Source of the DNA: Paracoccaceae bacterium
GTDB taxonomy: Bacteria > Pseudomonadota > Alphaproteobacteria > Rhodobacterales > Rhodobacteraceae
Length of the DNA stretch: 11,994 nucleotides
Assembly: GCA_007120685.1 (NCBI GenBank)
Contig: SKNG01000349.1
Span: 1 to 11,994, forward strand
Direction of reading: 5' to 3'
The position numbers and the translations under genes were made by a program. The notes beneath the pieces are model-generated. The model saw only the letters and a list, made by a program, of their open reading frames with translations. It did not search any database and was not told the DNA's origin. Positions 7,033 through 11,994 of the stretch are shown here, one piece after another; position 1 is the first letter of the stretch, and each line of letters begins with the position of its first letter.

Positions 7033-7056
7033 CAAAGCGCTTTCGAAAGCGCTTTG
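7033..7056. repeat. 24-bp perfect palindrome, copy 2, within a longer inverted repeat
   Basis: This is two copies of AAAGCGCTTT joined by CG, bounded by C on one side and G on the other, giving 24 bases of perfect dyad symmetry. An outer pair, CAGGCCA (7018-7024) and TGGCCTG (7068-7074), has nearly the same centre, so the whole stretch 7018-7074 could form a large hairpin or cruciform. It begins about 40 bases after the gcvP stop codon, where a terminator of the gcv operon would be expected, but no U-run follows. The symmetric GCGC core also resembles LacI-family operators. Confidence 0.8.
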
Positions 7057-7097
7057 GCCGAGCGCTGTGGCCTGCGCCACCGACGCCCGGACCCGCC

Positions 7098-9935
7098 TTA
7101 TTCCGCCGCCTGCGCGTAATCCGAAACCGGCGGGCAGGTGCAGATCAGGTTGCGGTCGCCATGGACATTGTCCACCCGGCCCACCGGCGGCCAGTATTTG
7201 TCCACCCGGAAGCTGCCGGGCGGGAAACAACCCTGTTCGCGCGAATAGGCGCGGTCCCAGTCGGCGACCAGATCCTCGACCGTATGGGGGGCGTGGCGCA
7301 GGGGGCTGGCCTCGGCCGTGATCTCGCCACGTTCCACCGCCGCGATCTCGGCCCTTATCGCCAAGAGCGCGCCGATGAAACGGTCGATCTCGGCCTTGGT
7401 CTCGCTCTCGGTCGGCTCCACCATCAAGGTCCCGGCCACCGGCCAGCTCATCGTGGGGGCGTGAAAGCCGTTGTCGATCAACCGCTTGGCGATGTCGTCC
7501 ACGGTCACCCCGGCCTTGGCAAAGGGCCGCGTGTCCAGGATGCATTCATGCGCCACCCGGCCCCGGTTGCCCATGAACAGCACCTCATAGGCCCCCTTCA
7601 GCCGCGCGGCGATGTAGTTGGCGTTCAGGATCGCCACGCGCGTGGCCTGGGTCAGGCCGGGGCCGCCCATCATCAGGCAAAAGGCCCATGAAATCAGCAG
7701 GATAGAGGCCGAGCCATAGGGTGTGGCCGAGACCGCGCCCGCCTCGCCCGTCTGCGGGTCCGAGGGCAGGAAGGGCGCCAGATGCGCCTTCACGCCAATG
7801 GGCCCCATCCCCGGCCCGCCGCCGCCATGCGGGATGGCGAAGGTCTTGTGCAGGTTGAGATGCGACACATCGCCCCCAATCTCGCCCGGCTTCACCAGCC
7901 CGACCATGGCGTTCAGGTTTGCCCCGTCGATATAGACCTGCCCGCCTTGGTCATGCGTGATGGCGCAAACCTCCCGCACCGTATCCTCGAACACCCCATG
8001 GGTGGAGGGATAGGTGATCATGCAGGCCGCGAGCCGCTCGCCCGCCTGCGCCGCCTTGTCGCGAAAATCGTCCAGGTCGATATCGCCGTTGGGCGCCGAT
8101 TTCACCACCACCACCTTCATGCCGCACATCTGCGCAGAAGCCGGGTTGGTGCCATGCGCCGACATCGGGATCAGGCAGATGTCACGATGCCCCTCACCCC
8201 GGGCACGATGCCAGGCCTGGATGGTCAAGAGCCCCGCATATTCGCCCTGCGCACCGGAATTGGGCTGCATCGACATGGCGTCATAGCCGGTGATCTGGCA
8301 CAGCTTTTCGGACAGGTCGGCGATGGCCTGGTGATAGCCCTGCGCCTGATCGGCGGGCGCGAAGGGGTGCAGGCTGGAAAACTCGGGCCAGGTGATCGGC
8401 ATCATCTCGGCCGCCGCGTTCAGCTTCATGGTGCAGGACCCCAGCGGGATCATCGCCCGGTCCAGCGCCAGATCACGGTCGGACAGGCGCCGCATATAGC
8501 GCATCATCTCCGATTCCGCGCGGTTCATGTGGAAAACCGGATGGGTCAGATAATCGCTTTCGCGCAGGAAGCCGTCAGGAAAGCCCAGCCGTTCCCGGTG
8601 CGGCGGCACGCCGTCGATGCCGAAGGCGCGCAGCACCCGCATCAGCACGCCCTCATCGGTGGTTTCGTCCAGCGCGATGCCCACCTTCGTGCGCCCTACC
8701 TTGCGCAGGTTCAGCCCCTCCATCCGCGCTGCGGCCAGAATGCCGGCCTGGCCGACGCCCACATCCAGGGTGATGGTGTCGAAAAACGCCTCGGTCTCTA
8801 CCGTTGCCCCGGCCGCGCGCAGCGCACGGGCCAGCCGTTCGGTCATGAAATGCACCCGCTCGGCAATCGCGCGCAGCCCCTGGGGCCCGTGGAAGACGGC
8901 ATACATGGATGCCATGACGGCCAGCAGCGCCTGCGCGGTGCAGACATTGCTGGTCGCCTTCTCGCGCCGGATATGCTGCTCGCGCGTCTGCAGCGCCAAC
9001 CGATAGGCGCGGTTGCCGCGCGCGTCGACCGAGACCCCCACCAGCCGGCCCGGGATCTGCCGCTTGTAGTCGTCCCGGCAGGAAAGAAAGGCGGCATGCG
9101 GCCCGCCATAGCCCATCGGCACGCCAAAGCGCTGCGAGGAGCCCACGGCGATATCCGCCCCCATCGCGCCGGGCTCGCGGATCAGGCACAGGGCCAGCAG
9201 GTCGGTGGCCATTACCGCCACCGCCTTGGCGCCGTGCAGCGCGGCAATCTGCGGGGTAAAATCGCGCAGGTCGCCATGCGTGCCGGGATACTGGAAGATC
9301 GCGCCGAAGACGACTTCCGGCTCCAGCGCCGCCGGGTCGCCGATGATGATCTCTATCCCCAGGGGCGCCGCGCGCGTCTTCATCACCGCGATGCTTTGCG
9401 GGTGGCAGTGGTGATCCACGAAAAACCCGCGCGCCTTTGACTTCGCCACCCGCTGCGCCATCACCATCGCCTCGGCGCAGGCCGTGGCCTCGTCCAGGAG
9501 CGAGGCATTGGCCACCGGCAGTCCGGTCAGATCGGCCACCATGGTCTGGAAGTTGAGCAGCGCCTCCAGCCGCCCCTGCGCGATCTCCGGCTGATAGGGC
9601 GTATAGGCCGTGTACCAGGCGGGGTTTTCCAGGATGTTGCGCTGGATGGCGGGTGGTGTGATGGTGCCGTGATAGCCCTGCCCGATAAGCGAGGTCATCA
9701 CGGTATTCCTCGCCGCGACCTCCCGCATCCGCACCAGCAGCGCCCCCTCCGACAGCGGCGCCCAGTCCAGCGGCTCGGCCTGGCGGATGCCCTGCGGCAC
9801 CGTCTCGTCGATCAGACCCTCCAGGCTTTCGGCGCCCACGACCTGCAACATCTCGGCCATCTCGGCCGGGGAAGGGCCGATATGGCGGCGATTGGCAAAG
9901 TCATAGGGATTGTACTGGCTGGGGGTATAGGTCAT
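7098..9935 (-). CDS. gcvP: Glycine dehydrogenase (decarboxylating), P protein
   Basis: The P protein is the PLP-dependent subunit of the glycine cleavage complex. It decarboxylates glycine and passes the aminomethyl group to the lipoyl arm of GcvH. The 945-residue product is the single-chain form of normal length (E. coli is 957). The N-terminal half has RRHIGPS (16-22) and GYHGTITPPAIQRN (87-100); the C-terminal catalytic half has PLGSCTMKLNAAAEM (497-511), THGVFED (645-651), YIDGANLNA (668-676) and the PLP-binding LHKTFAIPHGGGGPG (695-709) with Lys697. The ATG at 9933-9935 is preferred over a GTG at 9956 because GGAG sits 7 bases upstream of the ATG. It is last in gcvT-gcvH-gcvP, 42 bases after gcvH. 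Confidence 0.97.
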   Translation of the reverse strand: MTYTPSQYNPYDFANRRHIGPSPAEMAEMLQVVGAESLEGLIDETVPQGIRQAEPLDWAPLSEGALLVRMREVAARNTVMTSLIGQGYHGTITPPAIQRNILENPAWYTAYTPYQPEIAQGRLEALLNFQTMVADLTGLPVANASLLDEATACAEAMVMAQRVAKSKARGFFVDHHCHPQSIAVMKTRAAPLGIEIIIGDPAALEPEVVFGAIFQYPGTHGDLRDFTPQIAALHGAKAVAVMATDLLALCLIREPGAMGADIAVGSSQRFGVPMGYGGPHAAFLSCRDDYKRQIPGRLVGVSVDARGNRAYRLALQTREQHIRREKATSNVCTAQALLAVMASMYAVFHGPQGLRAIAERVHFMTERLARALRAAGATVETEAFFDTITLDVGVGQAGILAAARMEGLNLRKVGRTKVGIALDETTDEGVLMRVLRAFGIDGVPPHRERLGFPDGFLRESDYLTHPVFHMNRAESEMMRYMRRLSDRDLALDRAMIPLGSCTMKLNAAAEMMPITWPEFSSLHPFAPADQAQGYHQAIADLSEKLCQITGYDAMSMQPNSGAQGEYAGLLTIQAWHRARGEGHRDICLIPMSAHGTNPASAQMCGMKVVVVKSAPNGDIDLDDFRDKAAQAGERLAACMITYPSTHGVFEDTVREVCAITHDQGGQVYIDGANLNAMVGLVKPGEIGGDVSHLNLHKTFAIPHGGGGPGMGPIGVKAHLAPFLPSDPQTGEAGAVSATPYGSASILLISWAFCLMMGGPGLTQATRVAILNANYIAARLKGAYEVLFMGNRGRVAHECILDTRPFAKAGVTVDDIAKRLIDNGFHAPTMSWPVAGTLMVEPTESETKAEIDRFIGALLAIRAEIAAVERGEITAEASPLRHAPHTVEDLVADWDRAYSREQGCFPPGSFRVDKYWPPVGRVDNVHGDRNLICTCPPVSDYAQAAE

Positions 9936-9977
9936 CGGGCGCTCCGTCTGGGCCACGGGCAGGGGGCCTCACAGGCT

Positions 9978-10337
9978 TCAGGAAATGAATTCCTTGTATT
10001 CGTCCTCGTCCATGAAGGCGTCGAGGACAGCGGGATCGTCGATCTGCATCTTGAAGAACCAGCCCTCGCGCTGCGGGTCTTCGTTGACCAGCGCCGGGTT
10101 GTCGGCCAGCGCCGGATTGATCTCGGTGATCTCGCCATCCAGCGGGGCCAGGATGTCCGAGGCCGCCTTGACCGACTCGATCACGCAGACCTCGTCGCCC
10201 TTTGCGACTTGGGTTTCCGGCTCAGGCAGTTCGACGAAGACGATATCGCCCAGTTGCTCGGCGGCGTATTCGGTAATCCCGACGACGATCTGCTCGCCCT
10301 CGATACGCAGCCATTCATGCTCTTCGGTGAATTTCAT
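9978..10337 (-). CDS. gcvH: Glycine cleavage system H protein
   Basis: This 119-residue lipoyl carrier shuttles the aminomethyl intermediate from GcvP to GcvT and is reoxidised by the L protein (dihydrolipoyl dehydrogenase). The lipoylation site is Lys57 in VIESVKAASD (52-61). The YAAEQLGDIVFVELP block (24-38) and the acidic C-terminus with the GWFFKM motif are standard, and the length is normal. The ATG is 9 bases after the gcvT stop, with GAGG overlapping that stop codon, which suggests coupled translation. The protein is very acidic, as usual for the family. Confidence 0.98.
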   Translation of the reverse strand: MKFTEEHEWLRIEGEQIVVGITEYAAEQLGDIVFVELPEPETQVAKGDEVCVIESVKAASDILAPLDGEITEINPALADNPALVNEDPQREGWFFKMQIDDPAVLDAFMDEDEYKEFIS

Positions 10338-10346
10338 CGCCTGACC

Positions 10347-11450
10347 TCATGTGCGATAGCGGGGTTGGTGAAAGGGAAGCGGCGCCACGCGCAGGGGCAG
10401 GCGCTTGCCGCGCAATTCGCCCCAGACGGTGGTGCCGGGCGTGCTCTGCGCAAGCGGCAGGTAGCCCATGGCCACCGGTCGGTCCAGCGTGGGGCCATAG
10501 GTGCCAGAGGTGATGGCGCCTGCCGGCTCGGCCGCGTCCTCGCTGGCAAAGAGCGGCACGCCCGCGCGCATCGGCGCCCGCCCCTCGGGCAACAGCCCCA
10601 CGCGGCGGCGTGCCGGCCCCTCGGCCAGTTCGGCCAGAATCCGCGCGGCGCCCGGGAAGCCGCCCTCGCGCGCGCCGCCGCGCCGCCGGACCTTCTGAAT
10701 CGCCCAGGCCAGCCCGGCCTCTACCGGAGTGGTAGCCTCGTCAATATCCTGGCCGTAAAGGCACAGGCCCGCCTCCAGCCGCAGACTGTCACGCGCGCCA
10801 AGCCCCGCCGGCAGCACCCCGGGCCGCGCCAGCAGCGCCTCCGCCAGATCGACAGCGCGGTCCTCGGGCACCGAAATCTCGTATCCGTCTTCGCCGGTGT
10901 AGCCGGAGCGGCTGACCCACAGCGCCGCCCCGTCCCAGTCCAGCACGGCCACATCCATGAACCGCATCGCTGCCGCACCCGGCACCAGCGCCGCCAGCGC
11001 AGCCGCGGCCCCCGGCCCCTGCAGGGCCAGAAGCGCGCGGTCGGTCACGGCCTCCACCCCGGCCATGGCGCCTTCCAGCAGCGCCAGATCGCTGGCCTTG
11101 CGCGCGGCATTGACCACCAGCAGCAGATGGTCGCCCCGGTTGGCGATCATCAGATCATCTTCAATCCCGCCGGCGTCGTTGGTGAAGAACCCGTAGCGCT
11201 GCCGTCCGGGTGCGAGGCCCGCCACATCGACCGGCACCAGCGCCTCCAGCGCCTGCGCCGCGCCGCGCCCGCCCAGAATGACCTGACCCATATGGCTGAC
11301 ATCGAACAGCGCCGCCGCCGCCCGGCAATGCCGGTGCTCGGCCATCACGCCGGCAAACTGCACCGGCATCGCATAGCCGGCGAAACCCACCATCCGGGCG
11401 CCCAGCGCCTGATGCAGATCGTATAGTGGTGTGCGCAACAAGGCGTTCAT
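10347..11450 (-). CDS. gcvT: Glycine cleavage system T protein (aminomethyltransferase)
   Basis: GcvT releases ammonia from the aminomethyl-lipoyl group of GcvH and transfers the one-carbon unit to tetrahydrofolate, forming 5,10-methylene-THF. The 367-residue product has the family landmarks: LYDLHQALGARMVGFAGYAMPVQ (9-31, in part), LFDVSHMGQ (48-56), FTNDAGGIEDDL (89-100) carrying the conserved catalytic aspartate, GYTGEDGYEI, and GARDSLRLEAGLCLYGQD. The C-terminal barrel ends in a GYLPL block. The ATG at 11448-11450 is supported by GGGGAAGGG about 9 bases upstream and by homology at the N-terminus. It is first in the operon and lies 83 bases downstream of the glycine riboswitch, which is expected to control it. 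Confidence 0.97.
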   Translation of the reverse strand: MNALLRTPLYDLHQALGARMVGFAGYAMPVQFAGVMAEHRHCRAAAALFDVSHMGQVILGGRGAAQALEALVPVDVAGLAPGRQRYGFFTNDAGGIEDDLMIANRGDHLLLVVNAARKASDLALLEGAMAGVEAVTDRALLALQGPGAAAALAALVPGAAAMRFMDVAVLDWDGAALWVSRSGYTGEDGYEISVPEDRAVDLAEALLARPGVLPAGLGARDSLRLEAGLCLYGQDIDEATTPVEAGLAWAIQKVRRRGGAREGGFPGAARILAELAEGPARRRVGLLPEGRAPMRAGVPLFASEDAAEPAGAITSGTYGPTLDRPVAMGYLPLAQSTPGTTVWGELRGKRLPLRVAPLPFHQPRYRT

Positions 11451-11471
11451 TGCTGCCAGCCCTTCCCCTTG

Positions 11472-11486
11472 GCCGGTCAGCCCGGC
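11472..11486 (-). promoter_or_regulatory. Small hairpin before the gcvT ribosome site, possible expression platform
   Basis: On the minus strand GCCGG-5-CCGGC forms a short stem immediately upstream of the GGGGAAGGG ribosome site (11460-11468). A GGCCGG segment about 30 bases nearer the aptamer could compete for the same CCGGCC strand. No U-run follows any stem in the 83-base leader, so control at translation initiation seems likelier than termination. This is inference from base complementarity only. Confidence 0.3.
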
Positions 11487-11533
11487 ACTGCGCCCGCGCC
11501 CTGCCCGAAAGCCCGCGCGCCGGCCCGTGCCCC

Positions 11534-11707
11534 CTCTGTCCCTGCCCCGTCAGGGGCGCCTGAGATCATTATCCCTTCGGCGGGCGCGAAGCGCCACTCT
11601 CCAGAGTTTCAATGCGGATACGGTCCCTTGCACCTGAGAGTTTACCGGGGCGGTTGCTCCTTCGGTACCGGCACACCTTGGGGGCTGCACCGGATTCTCC
11701 CATATCC
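11534..11707 (-). promoter_or_regulatory. Tandem glycine riboswitch
   Basis: On the minus strand two glycine aptamers lie in series in the gcvT leader. Aptamer I (11616-11707) is closed by GGATA/TATCC and contains GGGAGA, CCGAAGGAGCAA, CTCTCAGG and CAAGGGACCG, all diagnostic. A 9-base linker (11607-11615) joins it to aptamer II (11534-11606), closed by CTCTG/CAGAG with CGCCGAAGGGATAATGATCTCAGGC inside it in two blocks: CGCCGAAGGGATAA and ATCTCAGGC. In aptamer II the segment between CTCAGGC and AGGGACAGAG carries a 14-base hairpin, GCCCC-TGAC-GGGGC (11543-11556). By analogy with other glycine riboswitches, bound glycine should raise expression of the cleavage genes downstream. Confidence 0.93.
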
Positions 11708-11716
11708 ACGCGTCCT

Positions 11717-11745
11717 GCATAACAACCCCCGCCATCCCCTGGCAA
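11717..11745 (-). promoter_or_regulatory. Promoter of the glycine cleavage operon
   Basis: On the minus strand TTGCCA (11740-11745) and TTATGC (11717-11722) are separated by 17 bases. The predicted transcription start, about 7 bases after the -10, falls at about 11710, just before the first base of aptamer I at 11707. The agreement between promoter spacing and riboswitch start is the main support, since the -10 box itself is only moderate. Confidence 0.6.
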
Positions 11746-11760
11746 GACCCCGCCGCCCCT

Positions 11761-11820
11761 TCATCTTGCTGAAAATACTCTGGGGGTGAGCGCCGCAGGC
11801 GCGAGGGGGCAAAGCCCCCT
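11761..11820. repeat. Candidate dispersed intergenic element with two hairpins
   Basis: On the plus strand a TCATCTTGCTGAAAATACTC box is followed by TGGGGG and then two adjacent stems, GCGCC-GCA-GGCGC (11790-11802) and AGGGGGC-AAA-GCCCCCT (11804-11820). From memory, similar AAATACTC-plus-GGGGGC/GCCCCC units recur between genes in Rhodobacteraceae. I cannot verify copy number from one window. The element separates the gcv promoter from the end of the neighbouring gene. Confidence 0.45.
11790..11820 (-). terminator. Double-hairpin terminator candidate after the right-edge gene
   Basis: Read on the minus strand, a perfect 7-bp stem with a 3-base loop (11804-11820) begins 30 bases after the stop codon at 11851 and is followed at once by a 5-bp GC stem (11790-11802). 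No immediate U-run is present; the nearest T-rich run is TATTTT about 20 bases further on. Position and stem strength favour a role in ending or stabilising the transcript and keeping it out of the gcv promoter. Confidence 0.5.
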
Positions 11821-11850
11821 GCCCTGCCTGCTTTTCGTGCAACAGGATGA

Positions 11851-11994
11851 TCAGAACCGCTCGATCAGCCGGTTAAGATACTCGCGCTCTTCCTCCGGCC
11901 GCTCCAGCTCGGCCGAGCGGCGGCGGATCTCGTCCATCAATGCCCGCGCCCGCGCACGCGCGTCCAGACCGGGCTCCACCCCGCGCAGATCGCC
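11851..11994 (-). CDS. C-terminal end of a large protein, probably DUF4175/TIGR02302 family
   Basis: Only the last 47 codons are in the window; the gene enters from the right edge and ends at TGA (11851-11853). The visible part is charged and helical, with DEIRRRSAELERPEEE near the middle and a final EYLNRLIERF. This pattern (an arginine-rich helix, a RPE-type turn, then Tyr-Leu and a basic-Phe end) is what I remember from the C-terminus of DUF4175 (TIGR02302) proteins of alphaproteobacteria. These are large membrane-anchored proteins of unknown function. The open frame and codon bias make it a real gene; the family call rests on a short tail and could be wrong. Confidence 0.55.
   Translation of the reverse strand, partial: GDLRGVEPGLDARARARALMDEIRRRSAELERPEEEREYLNRLIERF

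Noticed and set aside
6837..7097. Possible CRISPR or insertion-sequence remnant because of repeated palindromes
   Set aside because: There are only two copies with unequal flanks, no regular spacers, no transposase fragment and no target-site duplication.
7782..9440. Long plus-strand open frame (over 500 codons) opposite gcvP
   Set aside because: It lies wholly antisense to a strongly conserved gene, has no recognisable domain and no ribosome site, and is explained by high-GC third-position bias.
9669..11426. Long plus-strand open frame opposite gcvP, gcvH and gcvT
   Set aside because: It spans three real genes in antisense with low-complexity His/Arg/Gln-rich translation, typical of a shadow frame.

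Overview
The window is high-GC DNA from an alphaproteobacterium, most likely Rhodobacteraceae (Paracoccus/Rhodobacter type). This rests on codon use, compact gene packing, a glycine riboswitch upstream of gcvT-gcvH-gcvP, a pyruvate-phosphate-dikinase-like gene beside a SleB-type hydrolase, and a hairpin-rich intergenic element of a kind I associate with this family. The assignment is inferred from gene content and not from any marker gene.

Positions 1-3107 are an aromatic-acid catabolic block. On the minus strand pobA (4-hydroxybenzoate 3-monooxygenase), pcaC (4-carboxymuconolactone decarboxylase) and pcaH (protocatechuate 3,4-dioxygenase beta subunit, cut by the left edge) form one tight transcription unit. 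The AraC-type activator pobR is divergent on the plus strand. Together they convert 4-hydroxybenzoate to protocatechuate, open its ring, and supply a later decarboxylation step of the beta-ketoadipate pathway.

Positions 3139-6836 carry, on the minus strand, a divergent pyruvate phosphate dikinase homologue followed by a secreted SleB/CwlJ-type cell wall hydrolase. A 368-base intergenic region between them holds a candidate promoter. The dikinase keeps its phospho-histidine and PEP/pyruvate domains, but its ATP-grasp motifs are badly eroded.

Positions 6837-7097 are intergenic and hold two perfect palindromes sharing the same 16-bp core, plus a candidate promoter for the dikinase gene.

Positions 7098-11745 are the glycine cleavage operon gcvT-gcvH-gcvP on the minus strand. 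It is preceded by a tandem two-aptamer glycine riboswitch and a well-placed promoter whose predicted start lies a few bases before the first aptamer. The products are the T, H and P proteins of the glycine decarboxylase complex; the L protein is not in the window.

Positions 11746-11994 contain a double-hairpin terminator-like element and the C-terminal 47 codons of a minus-strand gene that resembles the end of DUF4175/TIGR02302 proteins.

Most of the window is ordinary metabolism. The points most worth checking are the eroded ATP-grasp of the dikinase homologue, the paired palindromes, and the untested regulatory sites. I found no CRISPR array, mobile element, tRNA, rRNA or undescribed defence-like system.
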